From Coprobacillus cateniformis (GTDB lineage: Bacteria > Bacillota_I > Bacilli_A > Erysipelotrichales > Coprobacillaceae): 64,000 nucleotides of DNA. The stretch is from positions 2,750,041 to 2,814,040 of the forward strand of contig NZ_WSNW01000001.1 in NCBI RefSeq assembly GCF_009767585.1, read 5' to 3'. The notes beneath the pieces were generated by a model. It was not told the DNA's origin and made no database searches. It saw nothing but the letters and a program-made list of their open reading frames with translations. Shown piece after piece: positions 24,257-32,775 of this stretch (within the stretch, counting starts at the first letter, position 1; every line of letters begins with the position of its first letter). Position numbers and translations under genes: made by a program.

Positions 24257-26314
24257 TTATGGGAGGAAATGAGATGGTTTTTCTACATACATTATTGTTA
24301 ATTGATGCATGCATCTTGTGACAGCAATATAAAGAAGACTTCTATCATATTCAGTCTTATAGTTATCATGATTAACATTTAAAATAATAACTTCATCAAA
24401 TTCTAATCCTTTTGACATTTGAATTGATGTAATAGAAATTCCAATTTCAAATCTTGTACTTTCTGGAGAGATTAAATTGATATTATAATCTGGTAAGAGT
24501 TGTGAGTATAGAGATTTTGCTTCACTATTTGTTCTCACAATGATTCCAAGAGATGCACGATAACTGGCTTGAAATAATTTTAGTTTCTTTTTTAACTTCA
24601 GCATTTCATCTTGCTTATTCTTACAGAATATAAGTTGTGGAGTTTCACCATGTCGTTCGACTGGTTCTAACTGATCAATATTTTGAATTTTATTTGCAAA
24701 AGTAATAATTTCATAGGTAGAGCGATAACTCTTTGTGAGTTCTACATAGATTGCATCATTATATAATGTTTGTATGTCTTCAATAGTATTGAGATGATTA
24801 GGATTTATCAATTGCTTAAAGTCACCTAAAATAGTTTTTTGACATGGGAATAATTGATTGATAACAGCAAATTGGATAGGGGTATAATCTTGCATTTCAT
24901 CAATTACCAAATGTTTGATAAGTTGACTCTCTTGTAATCCTTCAAATGCTGCATGAAGATAGAGAAAGGGATATACATCTGACCATTCTAAAGTTTTTTT
25001 TGCAGGTAATACAAACATCTCAGATAAATCTAACCATTTGTAAAATTCTTTATAGAGAGCAATAGTGCTTTTCATTTTTAACATTTTGTTTAAGCCACTC
25101 AGAATTGTTCGAGGCCGCGGAACTTTATATCCCATCGTATTGCGTGATGTGAAACGATGATAAATATCATCAGCAATTAATTGTAATCGTTTTTTTATTG
25201 GGTAAGATTGATAAGCGAAAAAGCGTTCTTTTATAAAATCAGCTGGAGCTATTAATTCATCATATATATAATCCTTTGGAACAAAGAGAGTCTTAGAAAT
25301 TTCAGATAAATATACATTCATTTGTTTGACAAAATATAATGTTGATTTAAAACGTGTTCTTTTTGCCCAATGTATATCTTTGGTTTCTAATGGATCTTTA
25401 TCAGATTCAAATTGGATAATATCTTCTAGTTGTATTTGGGCAATATTTTCAAAGCTTAATTCATATATTGGTTCCTCCCCTAATTCTGGAAGAACAGTAG
25501 AAATATAATCACCAAAGACTTTATTAGGTGATATTATTGTTATATTTCTTGCTGATAGTTTATTTTTAAAGCGATATAGCAAAAAAGCGATACGATGGAG
25601 TGCGATTGATGTTTTTCCTGATCCAGCGACACCTTGTATAATAATTGTGTTGTTTTTTTCATTTCGAATAATTTGGTTTTGTTTTTTTTGAATTGTAGAA
25701 ATAATTGATTTCATTTTCTCACTTGAAGTATCAGATAGAACACGTTGTAAAACATCATCTTGGATGTTTATAGAACTTTCTAATGCGTATTCTAAAATAC
25801 CATTCTTTATCTTAAACTGTCGCTTAAGTGTTAAGGCGCCTTCAATTTGGCCTATAGGAGCATCATACTTTGCAGGTCCAGTTTCATAATCATAGAACAT
25901 ACTAGCAATTGGGGAACGCCAATCATAGATCAAAAGTTCATTTTCATGAAGAAAAGAAAAGCGACCTATGTAGATTTTTTCGATTAATTGTTCATCCTTT
26001 TCTTGAAAGTCAATTCGAGCAAAGTAGGGAGATTCTTTTATTTTCATGAGTTTATCCCATACTTCAACAGCAAATGCTCCTGTTCTATCAATTTGTTTAA
26101 GGGCTAATTCATTTTGAAACATTTCGTGTGGATCAAGTTCCCCACGATAATCTGTCATATACTTTTTTGAATTTATATATTCATAATTGACTCTTTCAAC
26201 TCTTGAATTTGTTTCGGCTATGGATAAATCTAATTTTTTATTAATAGTTTCTAAGTGAATAATTTCATCTGGAAATGGTATCGTTTGTTTATGTTGATTA
26301 TTTTGTGTATTCAT
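24257..26314 (-). CDS. helD: HelD-type helicase, RNA polymerase recycling factor
   Basis: 685 residues. An N-terminal coiled-coil arm (~1-60) is followed by a UvrD-like motor with Walker A GVAGSGKTSIALHR at ~228, HLVIDEMQDYTPIQF, LTKSYRSTYEI and MSKGLEFDEVIILN, and IAVTRCMHQL near the end. The arm without an N-terminal nuclease fits HelD, which binds RNA polymerase and frees it from nucleic acid. It is convergent with the adhesin gene, with only 30 bases between them and no clear terminator. Confidence 0.85.
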   Translation of the reverse strand: MNTQNNQHKQTIPFPDEIIHLETINKKLDLSIAETNSRVERVNYEYINSKKYMTDYRGELDPHEMFQNELALKQIDRTGAFAVEVWDKLMKIKESPYFARIDFQEKDEQLIEKIYIGRFSFLHENELLIYDWRSPIASMFYDYETGPAKYDAPIGQIEGALTLKRQFKIKNGILEYALESSINIQDDVLQRVLSDTSSEKMKSIISTIQKKQNQIIRNEKNNTIIIQGVAGSGKTSIALHRIAFLLYRFKNKLSARNITIISPNKVFGDYISTVLPELGEEPIYELSFENIAQIQLEDIIQFESDKDPLETKDIHWAKRTRFKSTLYFVKQMNVYLSEISKTLFVPKDYIYDELIAPADFIKERFFAYQSYPIKKRLQLIADDIYHRFTSRNTMGYKVPRPRTILSGLNKMLKMKSTIALYKEFYKWLDLSEMFVLPAKKTLEWSDVYPFLYLHAAFEGLQESQLIKHLVIDEMQDYTPIQFAVINQLFPCQKTILGDFKQLINPNHLNTIEDIQTLYNDAIYVELTKSYRSTYEIITFANKIQNIDQLEPVERHGETPQLIFCKNKQDEMLKLKKKLKLFQASYRASLGIIVRTNSEAKSLYSQLLPDYNINLISPESTRFEIGISITSIQMSKGLEFDEVIILNVNHDNYKTEYDRSLLYIAVTRCMHQLTIMYVEKPSHFLP

Positions 26315-26488
26315 GATATTTTTCTCCTTTAATAGAATAAGATAGTGTTAAGAATATTTTATAGGTATAAACTATTCCATTCATTTTATCTATTATATCA
26401 ATTTAAAATATCTTTGTTTTGCTAAATCTTGCTATTATACAAGTCAAACAACTCATTGATTTTTAAGGACATATTGATGTATGAATAA

Positions 26489-26545
26489 CAAAAAGAGACA
26501 TAACATCTAAAGATTAATACCTTTGTTTGTTATGTCTCTATAATT
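26489..26545 (-). terminator. Terminator of ackA
   Basis: AGAGACATAAC (26494-26504) pairs with GTTATGTCTCT (26529-26539). The minus strand continues into a T-run. The long loop (24 bases) is unusual but the stem is perfect. Confidence 0.7.
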
Positions 26546-26581
26546 ATTTTTATAACTTATATTTTTTAAGTCTCTTATTTA

Positions 26582-27772
26582 TTATAAGTTTAATAAACGT
26601 TTTGTATCTCTTGCAATAACCAATTCTTCATTTGTAGGGATAACATAAACTTTGATTTTTGATTCAGGTGTAGAAATTAAACGTTCACCTTCACCATTTT
26701 CGTTTGCATCATCATCAACAACAATACCTAAAGCTTCACTTACTAATGAAAGAATTTCTTTTCTTGCATAAGCTGAGTTTTCACCAATACCTGCTGTAAA
26801 TGCAATCGCATCACAACCACCTAAAGCAATAAAGTATCTACCAATATAAGCAATAACTCTTCTAAAGAAGATATCAATAGCAAGTTTTGCTCTTTCATTA
26901 CCTTCATTCGCAGCATTTAAGACATCTCTAAAGTCACTAGAAACACCTGAAACACCTAAAAGTCCAGATTCTTTGTTTAACATATGAATAACATCTTTCA
27001 TATCCATACCAACTTGTTCAATTAAATAATCAATAATAGAAGGGTCAAGATCTCCACTACGAGTTCCCATCATGATACCAGCTAATGGTGTGAATCCCAT
27101 TGAAGTATTAATTGATTTTCCATCTTTAACAGCTGTTAAAGAACCACCAGCACCTAAGTGTGCAACAATGATTTTAGAATGCTCTGGTTGACCTAATTTG
27201 TCAATAACTCTTTGAGAAACATAGAAATGAGATGTTCCATGAGCACCATATTTTCTAACTTTGTTTTCAGTATAAAATTTATATGGAATTGGATAGATAT
27301 AGCATTTTGGTTGTAATGTTTGATGGAATGCTGTATCAAAAACTGCAACTGCACCAGCACTTGGAATGGCTTCCTTGAATGCATAATATCCTGTTAAGTG
27401 AGCAGGGTTATGTAAAGGTGCTAAAGATTTTAATTCATCAATTTTGTTGATAACATCTTCATCAATAATAGCAGATTCCTGGAAATAAGAACCACCTTGA
27501 ACAACTCTGTGACCAACACCTTTGATTTCATCTAATGAAGAAACGATTTGTTTCTCAATTAATGTATCTAATAATAAATGAACAGCTTCTTTATGAGTTG
27601 GAATTGCTAAAGTACGAACATCTTTTTCACCATTATACTTAATTGTGAAAATTGAATCTTCCATACCAATTCTTTCAATAACTCCTGAAGTGATAACTGT
27701 TTCATTATCCATTTCGAATAATTGGAATTTTAATGATGAACTACCAGCGTTCACCGCAATAACTTTTGACAT
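26582..27772 (-). CDS. ackA: Acetate kinase
   Basis: 396 residues, standard length. The ASKHA motifs are intact: VNAGSSSLKFQLF at the N-terminus, FDTAFHQTL, VAHLGAGGSLTAVKDG, TPLAGIMMGTRSGDLDPS and FTAGIGENSAYARK. It makes ATP from acetyl phosphate at the end of fermentation. AAGGGAGGAAGA precedes the ATG at 27772. No pta gene is adjacent. Confidence 0.97.
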   Translation of the reverse strand: MSKVIAVNAGSSSLKFQLFEMDNETVITSGVIERIGMEDSIFTIKYNGEKDVRTLAIPTHKEAVHLLLDTLIEKQIVSSLDEIKGVGHRVVQGGSYFQESAIIDEDVINKIDELKSLAPLHNPAHLTGYYAFKEAIPSAGAVAVFDTAFHQTLQPKCYIYPIPYKFYTENKVRKYGAHGTSHFYVSQRVIDKLGQPEHSKIIVAHLGAGGSLTAVKDGKSINTSMGFTPLAGIMMGTRSGDLDPSIIDYLIEQVGMDMKDVIHMLNKESGLLGVSGVSSDFRDVLNAANEGNERAKLAIDIFFRRVIAYIGRYFIALGGCDAIAFTAGIGENSAYARKEILSLVSEALGIVVDDDANENGEGERLISTPESKIKVYVIPTNEELVIARDTKRLLNL

Positions 27773-27943
27773 TTGTATCTTCCTCCCTTAATTCCTCTTT
27801 ATTATAGCATTAAATATAAAAAAAACTAGGAAAAAATACGTGAAAAATATAACAAAACAAGATATAAGAAAGAAAAGAAAAAGAATGTTTTGTAAATGAG
27901 TAGGAACTGACTTGTTAGAATATGGATAGGTGAAGAAAAAGTC

Positions 27944-27971
27944 TTGAATTATTTATATAATGCGCTATAAT
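27944..27971 (+). promoter_or_regulatory. Promoter of the thiT leader
   Basis: TTGAAT (27944-27949), a 16-base spacer and TATAAT (27966-27971), starting the transcript just before the TPP aptamer. Confidence 0.65.
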
Positions 27972-27978
27972 ATTGTCG

Positions 27979-28062
27979 AGCCAGGGGTGCATTTTGCTGA
28001 GAGAGGTTGTTAACCTTATCCCTTACCATCTGAACTGGGTAATGCCAGCGTAGAGAGTGCAA
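27979..28062 (+). promoter_or_regulatory. TPP riboswitch (THI element)
   Basis: The aptamer shows the conserved pieces in order: CCAGGGGTGC, GCTGAGAGAGG, ACCTTATCCCTTACC, TGAACTGGGTAATGCCAGCG and TAGAGAGTGC. It lies directly upstream of a thiamin transporter gene. A terminator follows, so thiamin pyrophosphate should reduce transcription of thiT. Confidence 0.95.
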
Positions 28063-28075
28063 ATAGGATTTTTTT

Positions 28076-28106
28076 GCTTTCTTACGCTCGTGAGAAAGCT
28101 TTTTTA
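28076..28106 (+). terminator. Expression-platform terminator of the TPP riboswitch
   Basis: GCTTTCTTAC (28076-28085) pairs perfectly with GTGAGAAAGC (28090-28099) around GCTC, followed by seven T. Confidence 0.85.
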
Positions 28107-28145
28107 TTTGTTGGCTCCCGATGTATGAATAAGGGAGGAAGAAAA

Positions 28146-28667
28146 ATGAATACACAGAACACAAAAATCAAATACATGGTTTATATGGCAATGTTTGTTG
28201 CCATTCAATTGGTGTTAGAACCAATGACAAAAATAACGGAAATGCCTCATGGAGGAAATATTGCGTTTTCATTAATTGCTTTATTTTTAGCATCATATTT
28301 ACTTGGACCAATTCGTGGTCTCATTACAGCTTTGGTTTGTTTGGGTGCTCAATTTGTTCTCGGATTAGCAACTTATTATGGAATAGCATCTCTATTCTTT
28401 GATTATGTTTTACCGATGGCCTTAGTTGGTCTTTGTGGGATTTTCCCATTGTGGCATTTTAAAGGAATGGATATACCTTGGGGAATGGTCATTATTATGA
28501 TTATAAAAACAATTTCTCATTTATTGGCTGGTTGGTTTGCTTTTCAAACACCACTTCAAGGAAATTTAACGTATAATATTCCTTATAATTTAGGAACACT
28601 TGTTGTTTGTTTTGTATTATTTATAGTTATATATCCAAGATTAAATAAAGTTTTAAAATTGAACTAA
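28146..28667 (+). CDS. thiT: Thiamin ECF transporter S-component ThiT
   Basis: 173 residues from the ATG at 28146, chosen for GGGAGG at 28133-28138; a longer frame runs back into the riboswitch terminator and is rejected. Six hydrophobic helices, the MPHGGNIAFSLIALFLASY block and SLFFDYVLPMALVGL fit ThiT, which binds thiamin and docks on the shared EcfAAT module. That module is not encoded here. Riboswitch control agrees with the assignment. Confidence 0.92.
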   Translation: MNTQNTKIKYMVYMAMFVAIQLVLEPMTKITEMPHGGNIAFSLIALFLASYLLGPIRGLITALVCLGAQFVLGLATYYGIASLFFDYVLPMALVGLCGIFPLWHFKGMDIPWGMVIIMIIKTISHLLAGWFAFQTPLQGNLTYNIPYNLGTLVVCFVLFIVIYPRLNKVLKLN

Positions 28668-28671
28668 AATA

Positions 28672-28718
28672 AAAACTGAGTATTTTGTAAAAATGGACAG
28701 AGTGCTCAGTTTTCTTTT
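28672..28718 (+). terminator. Terminator after thiT
   Basis: AAAACTGAG (28672-28680) and CTCAGTTTT (28705-28713) close a hairpin followed by a T-rich stretch. Confidence 0.65.
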
Positions 28719-28802
28719 TAACTTTCTTTCTTGATGATAATAAGCCTTTCAAATTCGCTCTATTTTGTGTATAATATTAATGTTGTAGAAAGAGGTAGGT
28801 TT

Positions 28803-29339
28803 ATGAATAAACGCTTAGAAAGAAAAGATGTATTGATTCATTGTTATAAACATGATGGAAGTATACATCGTTGCTGGAATAAAGGGTTTGTTCTTGAAGA
28901 AACGGATCAACATTTTATTGTTATTAATAATAGAACATTGGTAACAGAGTCTGATGGAAGAAAATGGTATACAAGGGAACCAGCAATCTGTTATTTTCCC
29001 AAGAATCGATGGTATAATGTTATATGCATGATTCGTAAGAATGGGGTTCATTTTTATTGTAATATTGCCTCACCAACTCTATATGATGGTGAAGCATTGA
29101 AGTACATAGATTATGATTTAGATTTAAAGGTTTTTCCAGATTATAAATATAAAATCTTAGATGAAGAAGAATATCGTCAGCATAAGGCAATAATGAATTA
29201 TGGTGAGCAATTAGATCGTATCTTAAATGAACAGTTAGATGTATTGATTCAGATGGCTATGAATATGTCAGGACCATTTAGACCAGGGTTTGCTGAACAT
29301 TGGTATCATATTTATCAAGAACAAGTCCACAATAGATAG
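28803..29339 (+). CDS. DUF402 nucleoside tri/diphosphate phosphatase (Ntdp-like)
   Basis: 178 residues from the ATG at 28803 behind AAAGAGGTAGG. The DUF402 blocks are visible: WYNVICMIRKNGVHFYCNIASP, the acidic YIDYDLDLKVFPDYKYKILD metal site and the helical tail. Characterised members hydrolyse nucleoside tri- and diphosphates with a divalent metal. It lies 10 bases upstream of tsaE and is probably co-transcribed with the tsa genes. Confidence 0.85.
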   Translation: MNKRLERKDVLIHCYKHDGSIHRCWNKGFVLEETDQHFIVINNRTLVTESDGRKWYTREPAICYFPKNRWYNVICMIRKNGVHFYCNIASPTLYDGEALKYIDYDLDLKVFPDYKYKILDEEEYRQHKAIMNYGEQLDRILNEQLDVLIQMAMNMSGPFRPGFAEHWYHIYQEQVHNR

Positions 29340-29349
29340 GAGGAAGACT

Positions 29350-29793
29350 ATGTTAACATTTGTAAATCAACAAGACATGATTGATTTTGGTGAAAAATTA
29401 GCGTCATATTTATTCCCAGGAGCAATATTGACTTTAGAAGGTGATTTGGGAGCTGGGAAGACAACCTTTACAAAAGGGATTGGAAAAGGATTAGGAATTC
29501 AAAAGATTATTAATTCTCCAACATTTACAATTGTTAAGATATATCAAGGGAATCTTCCGTTATATCATTTCGATGCTTATCGTTTAGAAGGTCAAAATGA
29601 AGAATTAGGTTTTGAAGAAATGTTTGAAGATGAAGGGGTATGTGTTGTTGAATGGCCTATTTATATTCAAGACATATTACCACAAGAAAGACTAGACATT
29701 ACAATTACCAAAAATGATGATGAATCACGAACTTTTGCTTTTCAAGCAAATGGAGCTCAATATCAAAATATAGTAGAGGAGTTGAAGTTATGA
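29350..29793 (+). CDS. tsaE: tRNA t6A biosynthesis ATPase TsaE
   Basis: 147 residues from the ATG at 29350 behind TAGGAGGAAG. Walker A is GDLGAGKTTFTKGIGKGLG, followed by INSPTFTIV and VVEWP. TsaE is the ATPase that resets the TsaB-TsaD complex during threonylcarbamoyl-adenosine formation on ANN-decoding tRNAs. Its stop overlaps the tsaB start (ATGA). Confidence 0.95.
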   Translation: MLTFVNQQDMIDFGEKLASYLFPGAILTLEGDLGAGKTTFTKGIGKGLGIQKIINSPTFTIVKIYQGNLPLYHFDAYRLEGQNEELGFEEMFEDEGVCVVEWPIYIQDILPQERLDITITKNDDESRTFAFQANGAQYQNIVEELKL

Positions 29794-30395
29794 CAAGCTT
29801 GATTATGGATACATCTAATCAGTATTTAATGGTGGCGTTGTATCGAGATGGACAATGTTTAGAAATGGTTCAAGAACTTGGGTCAAAGAGACAGTCAGAA
29901 AATGCTATACCTTATTTGTCATCTTTGCTTAAGAAACATCAACTTCAATTATTAGATATTGATGAAATGATTATTACAAAAGGACCAGGATCTTATACTG
30001 GTGTCAGAGTTGCAATGACAATAGCCAAAACATTGAGTGTGGTTTCATCAATTCATATAAAAGTTATATCTTCTTTGGCAGCTTATGCGGGATTGAAGAC
30101 ATGTGTATCAGTCATTGATGCACGAAGTCAGAAAGTTTTTGTTTGTGCTTATCAGAATGGTCAGGCGTTAGGTGAAGAACAGTTGCTTGCGATTAAAGAT
30201 TTTGATGAATTTATGAAAACTTATGAAGGATATCAGGTTGTAGGACAATGTGAAGTTGTTAAACTTCCTTTGGCTGAGGTTAATTTAGGACAGAATCTTT
30301 ATGAGTTATCACAAAAAATTGAACCTATTGAAAATGTAGATGCGTTAGTTCCTTGCTATTTAAAAGATGTTGAGGCAAAACAAATATGCTTATAA
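29790..30395 (+). CDS. tsaB: tRNA t6A biosynthesis protein TsaB
   Basis: 201 residues. IMDTSNQYLMVALYRDG opens the ASKHA fold and ITKGPGSYTGVRVAMTIAKTL is the diagnostic TsaB block. It is the non-catalytic partner that holds TsaD. It overlaps tsaE by 4 and rimI by 10 bases, in a tightly coupled operon. Confidence 0.95.
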   Translation: MTSLIMDTSNQYLMVALYRDGQCLEMVQELGSKRQSENAIPYLSSLLKKHQLQLLDIDEMIITKGPGSYTGVRVAMTIAKTLSVVSSIHIKVISSLAAYAGLKTCVSVIDARSQKVFVCAYQNGQALGEEQLLAIKDFDEFMKTYEGYQVVGQCEVVKLPLAEVNLGQNLYELSQKIEPIENVDALVPCYLKDVEAKQICL

Positions 30396-30835
30396 GAGCA
30401 ATGGATATAAATGATTTAGAGAGAATTGTTGAGTTAGAACATATTCTTTTTACATCAACTTGGGATGTTTCGGATTTCATGTACGAAATTTTAGAAAATC
30501 AATTTTCATATAATTTTGTTTTAGAAGTAGATGAGCAGATTGTTGGGTATGTAGGTGTTTGGATTATGTATGAACAATCGCAGATTACAACAGTAGGAAT
30601 TGATCCTGATTATCAGGGGCAAGGTTATGGGAGACTATTAATGGAAGAGATGCTTGCCTTAGCAGTTTCTCAAGGTTGTGAAGTTATGAGTTTAGAAGTG
30701 CGTGTTTCCAATCATAAAGCTATTTCTTTATATAAAGGTCTGGGCTTTGAAAATCAGGCAATACGTAAAAATTATTATCAAGATAATCATGAAGATGCTT
30801 ATTTAATGGTCAAAAGATTGGAGGGACAAGAATGA
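30386..30835 (+). CDS. rimI: Ribosomal protein N-acetyltransferase RimI
   Basis: 149-residue GNAT protein. The acetyl-CoA loop is DYQGQGYGRLLMEEML, followed by EVRVSNHKAISLYKGLGFE and the RKNYYQDNHEDAYLMVK tail, which together identify RimI among GNATs. It acetylates the N-terminus of ribosomal protein S18. The position between tsaB and tsaD is its common location in Firmicutes. Confidence 0.92.
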   Translation: MLIRAMDINDLERIVELEHILFTSTWDVSDFMYEILENQFSYNFVLEVDEQIVGYVGVWIMYEQSQITTVGIDPDYQGQGYGRLLMEEMLALAVSQGCEVMSLEVRVSNHKAISLYKGLGFENQAIRKNYYQDNHEDAYLMVKRLEGQE

Positions 30836-31839
30836 GTTTAATACTTGCAATTGAATCAAGTTGTGATGAAATGTCAGTAGCTATTTTAAAAGACAAGCGA
30901 GAATTGTTATGTAATGTTGTCGCATCACAAATTGATACACATCGTTTATATGGTGGAGTTGTACCAGAAATCGCAAGTCGTATGCATGTCGAATGTGTTT
31001 CAACTGTTTTAAAAACAGCTTTAAACGAAGCTGATGTTAATATGAATGATATAGATGCAATTGCTGTTACAAAAGGACCTGGATTAGTTGGGTCTTTACA
31101 TGTTGGAATGCAGGCTGCAAAAACATTGGCTTTGGCTTATCATAAACCGTTTATTGGTGTTCATCATATTGCTGGACATATTTATGCCAATGAATTGGTC
31201 GAAGATATTGAATACCCTTGTCTATGTCTGGTTGTAAGTGGAGGACATAGTGAACTTGTTTATATGAAAAGTGAATTTTCTTTTGAAGTCATTGGCCAAA
31301 CTTTAGATGATGCAATTGGTGAAGCATATGATAAAGCGGGCAGAGTTTTACACTTGCCATATCCTGGGGGACCAGTTATTGATAAAATGGCTGCTAGTGG
31401 TCAACACACATATGATTTACCATTACCATTAAATGATGATTCATATAATTTCTCATTTAGTGGATTAAAGTCAGCAGTAATTAACTTATGTCATAATGCT
31501 GCTCAACGTGGTGAAGATATTGTTCCTGCTGATTTGGCGTGTTCGTTTCAGGAAGTTGCTTTAGATGTATTGGTATCTAAAACAATAAAGGCTGCTAAAG
31601 ATTATCAAGTGAAAGAGATTATAGTGGCAGGTGGTGTGAGTGCAAATAGAGGATTAAGGAAGAAATTAACTGCTGATAGTCCAATAAAAGTTTTATTTCC
31701 ACCAATGGCCTATTGTACTGATAATGCTGCTATGATAGCTTCAGCAGCCAGAGTGATGTATGAACATCAGCAATTCTCGTCTCTTGACTTAAGTGTCAAA
31801 CCGTCATATGATTTAGAAGAAGAAAGTATTGGTGAATAA
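30832..31839 (+). CDS. tsaD: tRNA N6-adenosine threonylcarbamoyltransferase TsaD
   Basis: 335 residues. The metal-binding HHIAGHIYAN, the opening AIESSCDEMSVAIL, VSGGHSELVYM, PYPGGPVIDKMA and AGGVSANRGLR are all present. It transfers the threonylcarbamoyl group to A37 of tRNA. The start overlaps the rimI stop (ATGA); rex follows at once. Confidence 0.97.
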   Translation: MSLILAIESSCDEMSVAILKDKRELLCNVVASQIDTHRLYGGVVPEIASRMHVECVSTVLKTALNEADVNMNDIDAIAVTKGPGLVGSLHVGMQAAKTLALAYHKPFIGVHHIAGHIYANELVEDIEYPCLCLVVSGGHSELVYMKSEFSFEVIGQTLDDAIGEAYDKAGRVLHLPYPGGPVIDKMAASGQHTYDLPLPLNDDSYNFSFSGLKSAVINLCHNAAQRGEDIVPADLACSFQEVALDVLVSKTIKAAKDYQVKEIIVAGGVSANRGLRKKLTADSPIKVLFPPMAYCTDNAAMIASAARVMYEHQQFSSLDLSVKPSYDLEEESIGE

Positions 31840-31840
31840 T

Positions 31841-32479
31841 ATGGTAAATAAACATCAAAAAATATCAAAGGCAACGATGTCACGTTTCCCTAGATATCTT
31901 AAGGCGTTGCGCAATATGCAACATGAAGGAAAAGAACATTTTTTATCTAGTGAATTGAGTGAAGCAACTGGAATTTTAGACACAACAATTCGTAGAGATT
32001 TTGGTTTTTTAACTGATAAAGAATCTTTAGGAAAAAGAGGTATTGGTTATGATACAAAAGAAATCATTAATATTTTAAATAATGTTCTAGGATTAGGATT
32101 AGATGAATCTATTATATTGATTGGTGTAGGGAATTTGGGAAGTGCAATTTTAAAATATAATAGATGGCAATATACAGTTGGAAAGATTGTTTGCTGTTAT
32201 GATCAAGATCAAAATAAAGTAGGAGAACGCTTTGGAGTCAAATTAAATCATATTGATGATTTGGAGAAAACATTTCCAGAAGGATGTAAGATTGCTATTT
32301 TGGCAATTAGTGATCAGGTTCAAGAAACAGTTGATCGTTTAATGGCATTAGGTGTTAAGGGGATTGTAGATTTCACACATAGCCATTTTACCGTTCATGA
32401 TGATGTTGTGGTGCAAACTGTCGATGTTGTTGTAGCAATTCAAGAACTTGTCTTAAAAATGCATGCAAATGATGAATAA
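31841..32479 (+). CDS. rex: Redox-sensing transcriptional repressor Rex
   Basis: 212 residues from the ATG at 31841 (TTG 31829 and GTG 31832 inside the end of tsaD are alternatives). An N-terminal winged helix (FLSSELSEATGILDTTIRRDF) is followed by a Rossmann fold (IGVGNLGSAILKY) that reads the NADH/NAD+ ratio, and a C-terminal helix for the domain swap. Rex represses fermentation genes at low NADH. Genes such as ackA or the glycyl-radical cluster are possible targets, but I saw no clear Rex box there. Confidence 0.95.
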   Translation: MVNKHQKISKATMSRFPRYLKALRNMQHEGKEHFLSSELSEATGILDTTIRRDFGFLTDKESLGKRGIGYDTKEIINILNNVLGLGLDESIILIGVGNLGSAILKYNRWQYTVGKIVCCYDQDQNKVGERFGVKLNHIDDLEKTFPEGCKIAILAISDQVQETVDRLMALGVKGIVDFTHSHFTVHDDVVVQTVDVVVAIQELVLKMHANDE

Positions 32480-32492
32480 TTATGAAAAAGTA

Positions 32493-32521
32493 TTGAAATA
32501 TTCATCAAAAGGTGTTAATAA
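32493..32521 (+). promoter_or_regulatory. Promoter of the asnS T-box leader
   Basis: TTGAAA (32493-32498), a 17-base spacer and TAATAA (32516-32521). Confidence 0.55.
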
Positions 32522-32534
32522 TACTAATAAGCAA

Positions 32535-32750
32535 TGATTTGAGAACATATTTTTATCAGTATCTTAAGCGAACTTTGGATGGTGTAAGCAAAGTAGATAT
32601 CAAAAATATGGAACACTCAATGAGCAGGATAGGAGAAATAAGAGTAGACTATCCCGTTAGGCTGCGTTAAAGCTTCAGAGTGCATAATTGAGAGATTATG
32701 AATGAGGATGGTACCGCGATATAAGTCGTTCCTTAACAGGAATGGCTTTT
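32535..32750 (+). promoter_or_regulatory. T-box riboswitch (tRNA-Asn) with terminator
   Basis: The T-box AATGAGGATGGTACCGCG is at 32701-32718. The stem I apical hairpin CTTTG...CAAAG with GATGGTG lies near 32573-32593. The likely specifier codon is AAC at 32612-32614 followed by A, which fits Asn. The terminator GTCGTTCCT/AGGAATGGC (about 32725-32744) is followed by T. Uncharged tRNA-Asn should favour the antiterminator and switch asnS on. Confidence 0.9.
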
Positions 32751-32775
32751 TATATTATACAAAGGAGGAAGAAAG

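Noticed and set aside
28074..28145. Extended N-terminus of ThiT
   Set aside because: It would be encoded by the riboswitch terminator; GGGAGG at 28133 sets the start at 28146.
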